A DNA stretch of 64,000 nucleotides from Pusillimonas caeni (GTDB lineage Bacteria; Pseudomonadota; Gammaproteobacteria; Burkholderiales; Burkholderiaceae_B), in assembly GCF_003545815.1 (NCBI RefSeq), contig NZ_PDUW01000002.1, positions 124,001-188,000 on the forward strand. Direction: 5' to 3'. Below, one piece after another: positions 12,524 through 22,625 of this stretch (position 1 is the first letter of the stretch; each line of letters opens with the position of its first letter). The notes under the pieces were generated by a model. That model had not been told where the DNA came from. It ran no database searches and was given only the letters and a program-made list of their open reading frames with translations. Position numbers and translations under genes: made by a program.

Positions 12524-14044
12524 ATGGTCGACACTCCGCTGCTGCAGCTGGAGAGCATCACCAAGCGTTACGGCAGCCTCGTCGCGAACGATGGCGTGGG
12601 CTTCGACCTGGGCCGCGGCGAGGTGATGGGAATACTTGGCGAGAACGGCGCGGGCAAGTCCACGCTGATGAATGTCATCTCGGGCCTCATCCGCCCCGAC
12701 GAAGGCTCGATGCGGCTGGATGGCCGGCCGGTCGCCTTTTCTTCGCCGCGCGAAGCGGCCGAGGCCGGTATCGGCATGGTGCACCAGCACTTCAAGCTGG
12801 TCGGAGCCTTGACTGTCGCCGAGAACCTGGCGCTGGGCGATCCGCGCTGGGGGCGCCGCGCCGTGTTGCGCTTCGACGAACTCAAGGCTGCGGTCAGCGC
12901 GATTGCACAGCGCCTGGGTATCGAGGTGGACTTCGACGCCAGGGTGGACCGCTTGACGGTGGGCCAGCAGCAGCGGGTCGAGATCATGAAGGTGCTTTCC
13001 CGGAAGCCGCGCCTGTTGATCCTGGACGAGCCCACGGCCGTGCTGTCCCAGGAAGAACGGCCGGCCCTGTTCCGGATGGTGGCGGAACTGGCGGCCCAGG
13101 GCACCTCGGTCATCATCATCAGCCACAAGCTCGAGGACATTCTCGATTCCTGCCGGCGCGTCGTCGTCATGCGGCATGGAAAAGTGGTAAGCACCTCGGA
13201 GGTGGGCGGCAAGAGCCGCGACGATCTCATTCGCCTGCTCGTGGGCGACGACATGCCGGTGCTGCGGCCCAAGGGCGCTTCCGACGAAGAAGGGCAATGC
13301 CTGTTGAAGGCCAGGGGCCTGACCGCCAGGCGCCCCAACGGCACGGTGGCTTTGCATGAGGTGGATTTCGACCTGCGCCGCGGCGAGATCCTGGCCTTGT
13401 GCGGGGTGGAGGGCAACGGGCAATCCGAGCTGGTGCAAGTCGTCGCGGGCCTGCTCGAGCCTGACGAGGGCAGGCTGGACTACTGGTTCGGCGGCCACGG
13501 GGGGCGCTATCCGGACGCGGCGGTGCTGCGCCGCGCGGGCGTTTGCCACATTCCCGAAGACCGCCTCAGGGACGGGGTGCTGGCCGATGCGTCGCTTACC
13601 GACAATTTTCTGCTTACCCATCTGGACAATGCGCGATTCAACCGGAGCGGCTGGCTGCAGCCCGAGCAGGTCGAGGCGGCTGTCGGCGAAGCGGTATCCG
13701 CCTACGCCGTCAAGACGCCCGGCCTGCACGCCGCCATGTCCCAGCTGTCGGGGGGCAATCAACAGAAACTGGTTCTGGCGCGCGAACTGGCAAGCGATCC
13801 GAGCATGATCGTCGCGGCGCATCCGACGCGGGGTCTGGACGTGAAGACCATCGCTTTCATCAACAATCAGCTGCTGGCGCGCAGAGCCTCGGGCGCCGGC
13901 GTCCTGCTGGCGTCCGCCGATCTGGCCGAGGTCTGGCAGATCGCGGACCGCATCATGGTGTTGTCGGCCGGGCGGCTGCACGGACCCGTGCCGGTTGCGC
14001 AAACGACCATTCAGGAAGTAGGCAGGTGGATGACGCAAAGATGA
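12524..14044 (+). CDS. Nucleoside/sugar-type ABC transporter ATP-binding protein, two ATPase domains
   Basis: This is a 506-aa fused double ATPase of the RbsA/YufO type. Domain 1 has Walker A GENGAGKST (near residue 40) and the signature LTVGQQQRVEIMK. Domain 2 starts near residue 265, with a degenerate Walker A GVEGNGQSE, as is usual in this family, and the signature LSGGNQQKLVLAR. ATG 12524 follows GGGGA and lies 13 bases after the previous stop. It energises the importer formed with the BMP-type receptor before it and the two permeases after it. Confidence 0.93.
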   Translation: MVDTPLLQLESITKRYGSLVANDGVGFDLGRGEVMGILGENGAGKSTLMNVISGLIRPDEGSMRLDGRPVAFSSPREAAEAGIGMVHQHFKLVGALTVAENLALGDPRWGRRAVLRFDELKAAVSAIAQRLGIEVDFDARVDRLTVGQQQRVEIMKVLSRKPRLLILDEPTAVLSQEERPALFRMVAELAAQGTSVIIISHKLEDILDSCRRVVVMRHGKVVSTSEVGGKSRDDLIRLLVGDDMPVLRPKGASDEEGQCLLKARGLTARRPNGTVALHEVDFDLRRGEILALCGVEGNGQSELVQVVAGLLEPDEGRLDYWFGGHGGRYPDAAVLRRAGVCHIPEDRLRDGVLADASLTDNFLLTHLDNARFNRSGWLQPEQVEAAVGEAVSAYAVKTPGLHAAMSQLSGGNQQKLVLARELASDPSMIVAAHPTRGLDVKTIAFINNQLLARRASGAGVLLASADLAEVWQIADRIMVLSAGRLHGPVPVAQTTIQEVGRWMTQR

Positions 14045-15099
14045 GTGCCAACCCGACCCTGATCGCGGATGGAGGCGCCGATATGCGCAAATCGCTATGG
14101 TGGGCCGCGCTGGCCGTCGTGGCGGTGACGGCCCTGGTGCCGGCCTTCTTCATCATCGCCGCGGGCAAGAATCCGCTCACGGCCTACGTTTCGCTGCTTG
14201 CCTACACCCTGGGTACGACCAACGGCTTCTACGAGGTGTTGACGCACTGCATACCCTTGACGCTGGTCGGCCTGGGCGTGGCGGTGGCCTTTCGGGCGGG
14301 GGTGTTCAACATTGGGGGAGATGGGCAGTTCCTGATGGGCGCGATGGCGGCATTCGCCTGCGCGCCGCTGTTTGCGGGCCTGCCTGTTCCCTTGGGGCTG
14401 GCGCTATACCTTGCAGTGGGCTTTGCGGGCGGCGCGGCGCTGGGCGCGCTGGTGGGGTGGCTGCGGGTGCGCTTCAGGGCCAGTGAAATCATTTCCACCA
14501 TCGTGCTCAATTTCATCGTGCTGCAATTGCTCAGCTGGGTGATACGCGGCCCCCTGCAGGAGCCCTCCCGGCTGATGCCCTGGAGCGACTACCTGCCTGA
14601 AACGCTGCTGCTGCCCAACCTCATCGAAGGATCGCGCGTCCATTACGGGCTCATCGTCGCCGTTCTTGCGGTGGTGGTGCTTGCCATTCTCATCAAGAAA
14701 ACCGCTTTCGGCTTCAGGCTGACGGCCGTGGGCCGCAACCCTTTTGCGGCCCGATATGCCGGGCTGCGGGAAAAGCGGGTGATTGTATGGGCCATGCTCA
14801 TCAGCGCGGGCATGGCGGGGCTGGCGGGCAGCGTGCAGGTCGCCGGCATATACGAGCGGCTGCAGGACAACTTCTCGTCCGGCTATGGGCAGGCGGCCAT
14901 CGCCATTGCCTTGATGGCCAGGCTGTCGCCGCTTTGGGTGCCGCCCATGGCCGTGCTGTTCGCCATCTTCTATGTGGGTGCGGGGGTTTTGCAGCGCGAA
15001 GCCAATATCCCGTTTCCCATCGTCTACATCATCGAGGGCGTGGTGATACTGGGCTTTCTTTGCTTTGACGCGATCTCGAACAAGAAGGGGACGGCCTGA
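14041..15099 (+). CDS. ABC transporter permease, YufP-like
   Basis: This is a 352-aa integral membrane permease of the BPD_transp_2 family. The start overlaps the ATPase stop (ATGA at 14041-14044). An in-frame ATG at 14083 would place the first membrane helix (SLWWAALAVVAVTALVPAFF) nearer the N-terminus and is an alternative. Multiple hydrophobic helices follow. The family loop RASEIISTIVLNFIV is present near residue 145. The frame continues upstream inside the ATPase gene, but that part is a shadow. Confidence 0.92.
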   Translation: MSANPTLIADGGADMRKSLWWAALAVVAVTALVPAFFIIAAGKNPLTAYVSLLAYTLGTTNGFYEVLTHCIPLTLVGLGVAVAFRAGVFNIGGDGQFLMGAMAAFACAPLFAGLPVPLGLALYLAVGFAGGAALGALVGWLRVRFRASEIISTIVLNFIVLQLLSWVIRGPLQEPSRLMPWSDYLPETLLLPNLIEGSRVHYGLIVAVLAVVVLAILIKKTAFGFRLTAVGRNPFAARYAGLREKRVIVWAMLISAGMAGLAGSVQVAGIYERLQDNFSSGYGQAAIAIALMARLSPLWVPPMAVLFAIFYVGAGVLQREANIPFPIVYIIEGVVILGFLCFDAISNKKGTA

Positions 15100-16034
15100 T
15101 GGATCTGATGATTGCGGGGCTGGCGGCGGCGGGCATCCGCCTGAGCATTTCCATCGCCTTTGCCGCCCTGGGCGAGACAGTGAGCCAACGCGCCGGCGTC
15201 ATGAACGTGGGGCTGGAGGGCATCATGCTGTTCAGTGCATTCCTGGCCGCGGCCGGCGCCGTCTATTCCGGTACGCCCTGGGGCGGCGTGGTCCTTGCCA
15301 TTCTGGGCGGTTTGCTGCTGGCGGCGGTGCATGGCTGGGTGTCCATCTACCTGTGCGCCAACCAGATCGTATCCGGCCTGGCGCTGGTCTTTCTCGGTGC
15401 GGGGCTTTCCGGCGTCGGCTACCGGCTGACGATAGGCGGCGCTCCGGTCATGATTCCCTCGTTTTCCGCCGTCGATTTCGGGCCACTCAGGGACATTCCC
15501 TTCATCGGGCCGGTGTTCTTCAGCCATACGCTGCTCGTCTATGTCGCGGTGGCGCTGGCCTTTCTTTTGTATTTTGCCCTTCCGCGCACCGGCTGGGGCC
15601 TGGAGCTGCGCGCCGCGGGCGAAAACCCCCATGCCGCCGACGCGGCGGGCATCGACGTCAACCGTTACCGCTTCATGGCGGTGCTGTTCGGAGGGGCGAT
15701 GGCGGGGTTGGGAGGCGCCTTCCTGGTGCTGGCCCAGGTCAATGCCTTCGTCGAGGGCATGGTGGCGGGCAGAGGCTTCATCGCCATCGCCTGCGTGGTG
15801 TTCGGAGGGTGGAATCCGCTGGGGGTGCTCGTCGCCTGCCTGGGTTTCGGACTGGCCGATGCGCTGCAGATCAGGCTGCAAACCTGGTATCCAGGCATTC
15901 CTTACCAGTTCTTCGTCATGATGCCTTATGGGGTGGCGCTGGTTGCGCTGGTAATATTCGCCAGTCGGTCCTTCGGGCCCGCGGCGCTGGGCTTGCCCTT
16001 CAGGTCGCTGCGCGCGCGAGGGAGTGCTTTGTGA
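15099..16034 (+). CDS. ABC transporter permease, YufQ-like
   Basis: This is a 311-aa integral membrane permease, the second permease of the BMP-type importer. Its ATG overlaps the preceding stop by one base (TGATG). The N-terminal segment RLSISIAFAALGETVSQRAGVMNVGLEGIMLFSAF is characteristic of the family. The conserved GENPHAADAAGIDVNRYRF block lies near residue 175. It completes the importer of the hydantoinase operon. Confidence 0.93.
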   Translation: MDLMIAGLAAAGIRLSISIAFAALGETVSQRAGVMNVGLEGIMLFSAFLAAAGAVYSGTPWGGVVLAILGGLLLAAVHGWVSIYLCANQIVSGLALVFLGAGLSGVGYRLTIGGAPVMIPSFSAVDFGPLRDIPFIGPVFFSHTLLVYVAVALAFLLYFALPRTGWGLELRAAGENPHAADAAGIDVNRYRFMAVLFGGAMAGLGGAFLVLAQVNAFVEGMVAGRGFIAIACVVFGGWNPLGVLVACLGFGLADALQIRLQTWYPGIPYQFFVMMPYGVALVALVIFASRSFGPAALGLPFRSLRARGSAL

Positions 16035-16555
16035 ACCGCCAGACGGCCACGGCATCGAGGCCGATCGGCCGCGAGCCCAATTTGTCAGAACCCAGCATGT
16101 CCACTCCAGATATCAATCCGCCCCACCTGGGGCCAGACAGGAACATGGCGTTCCAGATGGCCTCGATCATTTTCCGCATGGAACAGGATCTGCGCAACTT
16201 CACCTTGCGCAAGCTGGACATCACCTACATACATTTCCGCGTGCTGCAGTATCTGCTGGAAGAAGACGGCAAGAACATCAGCGAGATCGCGCGGGCCACG
16301 GCCGTGAGGCCGGCGGTGCTGAGCCGGGTGGTCAGCCAGATGGAAGAGCGCGCCCTGGCCGAGCGCAAGGGCGACCCCAAGGACAACCGCTCTACCCGGG
16401 TCTACCTGACGGATCTGGGCCGCGCCAAGTACGTCCAGGCCTGGCCCGACGCCCACAAGATCATCGAGCACGCCCTCGAGGTGCTCGCACCCGAAGAAAG
16501 AGCGGCGCTGGGCGTGTCCTTGAAGAAGATCGCCGACCACGTCTGCCGCTACTGA
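16031..16555 (+). CDS. MarR-family transcriptional regulator
   Basis: This is a winged-helix MarR regulator, 174 aa from GTG 16031 (GTGA overlap with the permease stop, GAGGGAG six bases upstream). An internal ATG at 16097 would give 152 aa without a visible ribosome-binding site. The winged-helix core is clear: DITYIHFRVLQYLLEEDGKNISEIARAT, then AVLSRVVSQMEERALAERKGDPKDNRSTRVYLTDLG. It ends the hydantoinase/importer operon and so probably controls its own promoter near 6.43 kb through the GTAA/TTAC palindromes there. The ligand is likely the imported compound; this is an inference. Confidence 0.88.
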   Translation: MNRQTATASRPIGREPNLSEPSMSTPDINPPHLGPDRNMAFQMASIIFRMEQDLRNFTLRKLDITYIHFRVLQYLLEEDGKNISEIARATAVRPAVLSRVVSQMEERALAERKGDPKDNRSTRVYLTDLGRAKYVQAWPDAHKIIEHALEVLAPEERAALGVSLKKIADHVCRY

Positions 16556-16642
16556 AATTGCGCCCGGCGTGGACTTTGGTTGCGGCTTACGTCTTCGGGT
16601 GCGCCTCGAGGGTAGCGCCCTTCCCCATCAGCGCGGCAAGCA

Positions 16643-16672
16643 TTGACCCTGGTGCTTTGCCTATGCTAATAT
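16643..16672 (+). promoter_or_regulatory. Extended -10 sigma-70 promoter of the str operon
   Basis: TTGACC (16643-16648), an 18-bp spacer and TAATAT (16667-16672) preceded by TGC form a strong extended -10 promoter about 330 bases before rpsL. It lies in the 449-base gap after the MarR gene. Confidence 0.65.
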
Positions 16673-16723
16673 GGCTAGCTAACCGCAAAAATGCAGGGCT
16701 GCGGGGGCTATGGGCTTATTTAT

Positions 16724-16751
16724 GAAGCTTTACCCCGGAAGCTTTACCCCG
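16724..16751 (+). repeat. Tandem 14-bp repeat, two copies, in the str leader
   Basis: GAAGCTTTACCCCG occurs twice head to tail (16724-16737 and 16738-16751) with no mismatch. It lies downstream of the predicted promoter, so it would be in the untranslated leader. Confidence 0.8.
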
Positions 16752-16790
16752 AGAAGCATGGTCCCGAGGCTTTTTTGCGGTTATTGCAAT

Positions 16791-16814
16791 GAATGTTGCA
16801 AAGAATGTTGCAAG
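16791..16814 (+). repeat. Tandem 12-bp repeat, two copies, in the str leader
   Basis: GAATGTTGCAAA (16791-16802) is followed directly by GAATGTTGCAAG (16803-16814). The 11-mer GCGGTTATTGC also occurs twice nearby (16778-16788 and 16844-16854). Confidence 0.75.
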
Positions 16815-16840
16815 ACCCCGCTCTTTTACAAGTTTTGTGT

Positions 16841-16873
16841 TAGGCGGTTATTGCGACCGCCTAAGTTGTTTTT
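16841..16873 (+). terminator. Terminator-like hairpin in the rpsL leader (possible attenuator)
   Basis: TAGGCGGT (16841-16848) pairs with ACCGCCTA (16856-16863) around a 7-base loop. AGTTGTTTTT follows. It lies between the promoter and rpsL, so it would act as an attenuator rather than an end terminator. Confidence 0.5.
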
Positions 16874-17004
16874 GCGTTCTGCAATGCGTTGACCGCGTTC
16901 AAGAATAATAAAAGCCTAGGCGAAAAATTGGTACTTGTTTTGTTAGTACGTTCAATGCTCGCCCATTGCCTGGGCGCGTAAAAACCACAGGATGCGTAAA
17001 GGTC

Positions 17005-17382
17005 ATGCCAACCATTAGTCAACTCGTGCGCAAGCCGCGCGAAGTCAGCCGCGCCAGCAGCAAGAGCCCCGCGCTCGAAAACTGCCCTCAGCGCCGTGGT
17101 GTCTGCACTCGTGTGTACACCACCACCCCCAAGAAGCCCAACTCGGCTTTGCGTAAGGTCGCCAAGGTGCGCCTCACCAATGGCTTCGAAGTCATTTCCT
17201 ACATCGGCGGCGAAGGCCACAACCTGCAAGAGCACTCGGTTGTCCTGGTGCGCGGCGGCCGTGTCAAGGATCTGCCGGGTGTCCGCTACCACATCGTCCG
17301 TGGTTCGCTCGACCTGCAAGGCGTGAAAGACCGCAAGCAGGCGCGTTCCAAGTACGGTGCCAAGCGCCCCAAGAAAGCTTAA
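17005..17382 (+). CDS. rpsL: 30S ribosomal protein S12
   Basis: This is a 125-aa ribosomal protein S12, the usual betaproteobacterial length. [12 protein letters not shown] begins the protein and the decoding-centre loop [19 protein letters not shown] follows. Lys43 and Lys88, the positions commonly changed in streptomycin resistance, are wild type. ATG 17005 follows AAAGGTC. It is the first gene of the str operon and is preceded by an unusually structured leader. Identification is certain. Confidence 0.99.
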   Translation: MPTISQLVRKPREVSRASSKSPALENCPQRRGVCTRVYTTTPKKPNSALRKVAKVRLTNGFEVISYIGGEGHNLQEHSVVLVRGGRVKDLPGVRYHIVRGSLDLQGVKDRKQARSKYGAKRPKKA

Positions 17383-17518
17383 TCAATTCATTCGGCTGGT
17401 TCGGCCGGTCGTATCGGTGCAGCCGTGGGTCGTCCCCATGGCATGTAAGTGGTCATCTTGATGGATGGCCGAGGCCGCAAGAAGCGGCTCAACTGAACTG
17501 TCACAAGGAAGTTTTAAA

Positions 17519-17989
17519 ATGCCTCGTCGTCGCGAAGTACCCAAGCGTGAGATCCTCCCCGATCCCAAATTTGGCAGCGTAGAGCTCGCCAAATTCATGA
17601 ACGTCGTTATGTTGTCCGGTAAGAAGGCCGTCGCAGAGCGCATCATCTACGGCGCCCTTGATCACATTCAGGCTCGAACTGGCAAAGAGCCCATCGAAGT
17701 GTTCAACACCGCGATCAACAACATCAAGCCCGTCGTCGAAGTCAAGAGCCGGCGTGTTGGCGGCGCAAACTATCAGGTCCCAGTCGAAGTGCGCCCGGTG
17801 CGCCGCCTGGCCCTGGCCATGCGCTGGCTGCGTGAAGCCGCCAAGAAGCGTGGCGAGAAGTCGATGGATCTGCGCCTGGCCGGCGAATTGCTCGACGCCT
17901 CCGAAGGGCGTGGCGGAGCAATGAAAAAGCGCGAAGACACGCACAAAATGGCCGAAGCCAACAAGGCTTTCAGCCATTTCCGTTGGTAA
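17519..17989 (+). CDS. rpsG: 30S ribosomal protein S7
   Basis: This is a 156-aa S7 protein, a primary 16S rRNA binder of the 30S head. [19 protein letters not shown] at the N-terminus and the [13 protein letters not shown] segment are diagnostic. AAGGAAG precedes the ATG. The 136-base rpsL-rpsG spacer is where S7 autoregulates the str operon in Escherichia coli; no specific binding structure was confirmed here. Confidence 0.99.
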   Translation: MPRRREVPKREILPDPKFGSVELAKFMNVVMLSGKKAVAERIIYGALDHIQARTGKEPIEVFNTAINNIKPVVEVKSRRVGGANYQVPVEVRPVRRLALAMRWLREAAKKRGEKSMDLRLAGELLDASEGRGGAMKKREDTHKMAEANKAFSHFRW

Positions 17990-18007
17990 TCTAAGGACTC
18001 ACAAATC

Positions 18008-20110
18008 ATGGCCCGCAAAACCCCCATCGAGCGCTACCGCAACATCGGTATCTCTGCCCACATCGACGCAGGGAAGACCACCACCACCGAGCGCATTCTG
18101 TTCTATACCGGCGTCAACCACAAGATTGGCGAAACCCATGAAGGCTCGGCCACCATGGACTGGATGGAGCAGGAACAAGAGCGTGGCATCACCATCACCT
18201 CCGCCGCTACCACGGCGTTCTGGCGCGGGATGGCGGGCGATCGCCCCGAGCATCGCATCAACATCATCGACACCCCGGGACACGTCGACTTCACCATCGA
18301 AGTCGAGCGTTCCATGCGTGTTCTCGATGGCGCATGCATGGTCTATTGCGCAGTGGGCGGTGTGCAGCCCCAATCCGAAACCGTCTGGCGTCAGGCCAAC
18401 AAGTACGGTGTGCCCCGTCTTGCGTTCATCAACAAGATGGACCGCACGGGTGCCAACTTCTTCAAGGTCTACGACCAGCTCAAGCTGCGCCTGAAGGCCA
18501 ACCCCGTGCCCATCGTCATCCCCATCGGCGCCGAAGACTCCTTCAAGGGTGTGGTCGACCTGGTCAAGATGCGCGGCATCATCTGGGACGAAGCCTCCCA
18601 GGGCACCAAGTTCGAGTACGTCGACATTCCGGCCGAGCTGCAGGACGACGCCCAGGAATGGCGCGAGAAGCTGGTCGAGTCGGCCGCCGAAGCAAACGAA
18701 GAGCTCATGAACAAGTACCTCGAGTCGGGCGAGCTCACCGAAGACGAAATCAACAAGGGCTTGCGCCTGCGCACCATCGCCGGCGAAATCCAGCCCATGC
18801 TGTGCGGCACCGCCTTCAAGAACAAGGGCGTGCAGCGCATGCTCGACGCCGTGCTCGACTACCTGCCCTCGCCGGTGGATATCCCCCCCGTCGAAGGCGT
18901 GGACGACGATGGCAACCCCATCAGCCTGCCGGCCGACGACAGCGCCAAGTTCTCTGCGCTGGCTTTCAAGCTGATGAGCGACCCCTTCGTTGGCCAGCTG
19001 ACGTTCGTGCGCGTGTATTCGGGCGTGCTCAACGCCGGCGAAACGGTCTACAACCCGGTCAAGGGCAAGAAAGAGCGCATCGGCCGCATCCTGCAGATGC
19101 ACGCCAACAACCGTGCTGAAATCAAAGAGGTTCTGGCGGGCGACATCGCGGCGGTGGTGGGCCTGAAGGACGTCACCACGGGCGAAACCCTGTGCGACGT
19201 CGGCCAGCACATCCTGCTCGAAAAGATGGAGTTCCCCGAGCCCGTCATTTCGCAGGCTGTCGAGCCCAAGACCAAGTCCGACCAAGAGAAAATGGGTATC
19301 GCCCTGTCGCGTCTGGCACAAGAGGATCCCTCCTTCCGCGTGCGTTCGGACGAAGAGTCGGGCCAGACCATCATCTCGGGCATGGGCGAGCTTCACCTCG
19401 AGGTTCTGGTCGACCGCATGCGTCGCGAGTTCGGCGTCGAGGCCAACGTGGGCAAGCCCCAGGTGGCCTACCGCGAAACCATACGCAAGACCTGCGACGA
19501 AGTCGAAGGCAAGTTCGTTAAGCAGTCGGGCGGCCGCGGCCAGTACGGCCACGTGGTGCTCAAGCTCGAGCCTCTCGAGCCCGGCGGCGGCTACGAATTC
19601 GTCGACGCCATCAAGGGCGGCGTGGTTCCGCGCGAGTACATCCCGGCGGTCGACAAGGGCATCCAGGAAACCTTGCCCGCGGGCGTGGTGGCCGGCTATC
19701 CTGTGGTCGACGTCAAGGTCACGCTGTTCTTCGGTTCGTACCACGATGTGGACTCGAACGAAAACGCGTTCCGCATGGCCGCCTCCATGGCGTTCAAGGA
19801 CGGTATGCGCAAGGCCAGCCCCGTGCTGCTCGAGCCCATGATGGCGGTCGAAGTCGAAACTCCCGAAGACTACGCGGGCACCGTGATGGGCGATCTGTCC
19901 TCGCGGCGCGGCATGGTCCAGGGCATGGACGACATCCCCGGCGGCGGCAAGATCATCAAGGCCGAGGTGCCTCTGGCCGAAATGTTCGGTTATTCGACCA
20001 GCCTGCGTTCGCAGACCCAGGGTCGGGCGACCTACACCATGGAGTTCAAGCACTACGCCGAAGCTCCCAAGAACGTCGCTGACGAAGTCATCAGCGCACG
20101 TGGCAAATAA
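18008..20110 (+). CDS. fusA: Elongation factor G
   Basis: This is the 700-aa translocase EF-G. GTPase motifs are [13 protein letters not shown] (P-loop, residues 17-29), DTPGHVDFT (G3) and NKMDR (G4). The C-terminal domains IV and V include [16 protein letters not shown] and a [20 protein letters not shown] block. It follows rpsG by 18 bases in the conserved str order. A cross-strand reading frame of similar length on the other strand is a composition shadow. Confidence 0.99.
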   Translation: MARKTPIERYRNIGISAHIDAGKTTTTERILFYTGVNHKIGETHEGSATMDWMEQEQERGITITSAATTAFWRGMAGDRPEHRINIIDTPGHVDFTIEVERSMRVLDGACMVYCAVGGVQPQSETVWRQANKYGVPRLAFINKMDRTGANFFKVYDQLKLRLKANPVPIVIPIGAEDSFKGVVDLVKMRGIIWDEASQGTKFEYVDIPAELQDDAQEWREKLVESAAEANEELMNKYLESGELTEDEINKGLRLRTIAGEIQPMLCGTAFKNKGVQRMLDAVLDYLPSPVDIPPVEGVDDDGNPISLPADDSAKFSALAFKLMSDPFVGQLTFVRVYSGVLNAGETVYNPVKGKKERIGRILQMHANNRAEIKEVLAGDIAAVVGLKDVTTGETLCDVGQHILLEKMEFPEPVISQAVEPKTKSDQEKMGIALSRLAQEDPSFRVRSDEESGQTIISGMGELHLEVLVDRMRREFGVEANVGKPQVAYRETIRKTCDEVEGKFVKQSGGRGQYGHVVLKLEPLEPGGGYEFVDAIKGGVVPREYIPAVDKGIQETLPAGVVAGYPVVDVKVTLFFGSYHDVDSNENAFRMAASMAFKDGMRKASPVLLEPMMAVEVETPEDYAGTVMGDLSSRRGMVQGMDDIPGGGKIIKAEVPLAEMFGYSTSLRSQTQGRATYTMEFKHYAEAPKNVADEVISARGK

Positions 20111-20122
20111 GTAATACGGGTA

Positions 20123-20144
20123 CCGCCCATCTTTCGATGGGCGG
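20123..20144 (+). terminator. fusA-tuf intergenic hairpin
   Basis: CCGCCCATC (20123-20131) pairs perfectly with GATGGGCGG (20136-20144) around a TTTC loop. An AT-rich stretch (AGAAATTTTATTTCC) follows without an uninterrupted T run. It may stabilise or partly terminate the message between fusA and tuf. Confidence 0.5.
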
Positions 20145-20184
20145 CTAGAAATTTTATTTCCTTGAAATATTGATGGGATGAATC

Positions 20185-21378
<1,194 letters not shown>

Positions 21379-21392
21379 GTCTTGCACACAGA

Positions 21393-21413
21393 GGCGGGGG
21401 GCTTCCCTCCGCC
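21393..21413 (+). terminator. tuf-rpsJ intergenic hairpin
   Basis: GGCGGGGGG (21393-21401) pairs with CCCTCCGCC (21405-21413), one G-T wobble, around a CTT loop. The following GATTTCGTTCTTT is only a weak U tract, so readthrough into rpsJ is likely. Confidence 0.5.
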
Positions 21414-21436
21414 GATTTCGTTCTTTAGGAAACACC

Positions 21437-21748
21437 ATGAAAAACCAGAAAATCCGCATCCGCTTGAAAGCGTTCGATTACAAGCTGATCGACCAGTCGG
21501 CAGCCGAAATCGTTGACACCGCCAAGCGTACGGGAGCGGTGGTTCGCGGACCTGTGCCGCTGCCCACCCGCATTCGCCGCTACGACCTGCTGAGCTCGCC
21601 TCATGTCAACAAGACCGCTCGCGATCAATTCGAGATGCGCACGCATCAACGTCTTATGGACATCGTCGATCCTACCGACAAAACCGTGGACGCCCTGATG
21701 CGTCTGGATTTGCCGGCCGGTGTCGACGTCGAAATCGCCCTGCAGTAA
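21437..21748 (+). CDS. rpsJ: 30S ribosomal protein S10
   Basis: This is a 103-aa S10 protein, the standard length. The sequence [18 protein letters not shown], the long loop [18 protein letters not shown] and the segment [14 protein letters not shown] are diagnostic. Besides its place in the 30S head it is the NusE antitermination factor. TTTAGGAAACACC precedes the start. Unusually, the next S10-operon gene, rplC, does not follow directly: a hairpin and two unrelated genes lie between. Confidence 0.99.
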   Translation: MKNQKIRIRLKAFDYKLIDQSAAEIVDTAKRTGAVVRGPVPLPTRIRRYDLLSSPHVNKTARDQFEMRTHQRLMDIVDPTDKTVDALMRLDLPAGVDVEIALQ

Positions 21749-21804
21749 TCGTTGCGTTCAATGATGGCCGGCCAACTGTCCCAAGCGACAGGCCGCCGGC
21801 CCGC

Positions 21805-21828
21805 AAAGCCCTCCCCCCGGAGGGCTTT
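21805..21828 (+). terminator. Terminator-like hairpin after rpsJ
   Basis: AAAGCCCTCC (21805-21814) pairs perfectly with GGAGGGCTTT (21819-21828) around a CCCC loop. The T run is short (TTTGTTGC). It separates rpsJ from the permease gene and marks the break in the S10 operon. Confidence 0.7.
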
Positions 21829-21854
21829 GTTGCATTCCGAGGAGAAGCTGCACC

Positions 21855-22625
21855 GTGACGCTGGCCTTCATTGACGATCCGCTGTTTTATCTCGTGGCTG
21901 TCCCGGCGGTGCTGATCGTCGGCATCGGCAAGGGCGGCTTTGCGGGCGGCCTGGGCATACTGGCCGTCCCCATGCTGGCTCTGGTGTCCTCGCCCATCCA
22001 GGCGGCGGGCATCATGCTGCCCATATTGTGCGTGATGGACGTGACCGGCGTGCGCGCCTGGCTCAGCCGCTGGGACCACGGCTTGATGTTCAGGCTGCTG
22101 CCCAGCGCGATGCTGGGCATCCTCGTCGGCGCGCTGACCTTTCGTTATGTCAGCGAGGCATTCCTCGAGGTGCTGATCGGCACGATGGCGCTGCTGTTCT
22201 CGCTGCGATACTGGCTGGGCGGCCGTTTGCGCCTGCGATTGCGCCTGCCCGACGGCCCCGCCTGCTGGCTGTGGTCGGGCTTGTCGGGCTATACGAGCTT
22301 CGTGGCTCATGCGGGCGGCCCGCCCTTGATGATCTACCTTCTGCCCAAAAATCTGGACAAAAGCATCTTTGTCGGCACGGTGACCATCTACTTCGCCGTG
22401 GTCAATTACGTGAAGCTGATCCCTTATGCTTTGCTGGGCCAGCTTAGCGCCGAAAACCTGGGGACCTCGCTCTTGCTGGCTCCGGCAGCCGTCATCGGAG
22501 TGAAGCTGGGGGTCTGGATGCACGACCGCGTGGACGCAGTGTTGTTCAACAAGCTGATGTATATATTCTTGTTCTGCACCAGCTTGAAGTTGCTGTGGGA
22601 CGGGCTGCCGCAGGTTCTCTCCTAG
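21855..22625 (+). CDS. TauE/SafE family membrane permease
   Basis: This encodes a 256-aa membrane protein with about seven hydrophobic helices. The start is GTG 21855 with GAGGAGAAG upstream. The motifs VGIGKGGFAGGLG near residue 22 and a second half repeat with GGPPLMIYLLP near residue 153 are typical of TauE/SafE (DUF81) proteins. The family includes putative sulfite/sulfoacetate and other organic anion exporters. Substrate unknown. It ends in a CTAG palindrome shared as a stop with the convergent guanine deaminase gene. Confidence 0.88.
   Translation: MTLAFIDDPLFYLVAVPAVLIVGIGKGGFAGGLGILAVPMLALVSSPIQAAGIMLPILCVMDVTGVRAWLSRWDHGLMFRLLPSAMLGILVGALTFRYVSEAFLEVLIGTMALLFSLRYWLGGRLRLRLRLPDGPACWLWSGLSGYTSFVAHAGGPPLMIYLLPKNLDKSIFVGTVTIYFAVVNYVKLIPYALLGQLSAENLGTSLLLAPAAVIGVKLGVWMHDRVDAVLFNKLMYIFLFCTSLKLLWDGLPQVLS

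Noticed and set aside
13543-14040. N-terminal extension of the YufP-like permease inside the ATPase gene
   Set aside because: It overlaps a certain ATPase in another frame; ATG 14041 gives the usual ATGA coupling.
16724-16814. CRISPR array
   Set aside because: The repeats are adjacent pairs of 12-14 bp without spacers, and no cas genes are present.
16710-16892. Small open frame of 60 codons in the str leader
   Set aside because: It covers the tandem repeats and hairpin, has no ribosome-binding site and no recognisable domain.
17005-17382. Streptomycin-resistance allele of rpsL
   Set aside because: Lys43 and Lys88 are both wild type.
17999-20053. Long open frame antisense to fusA
   Set aside because: Same type of shadow; fusA itself is unmistakable.
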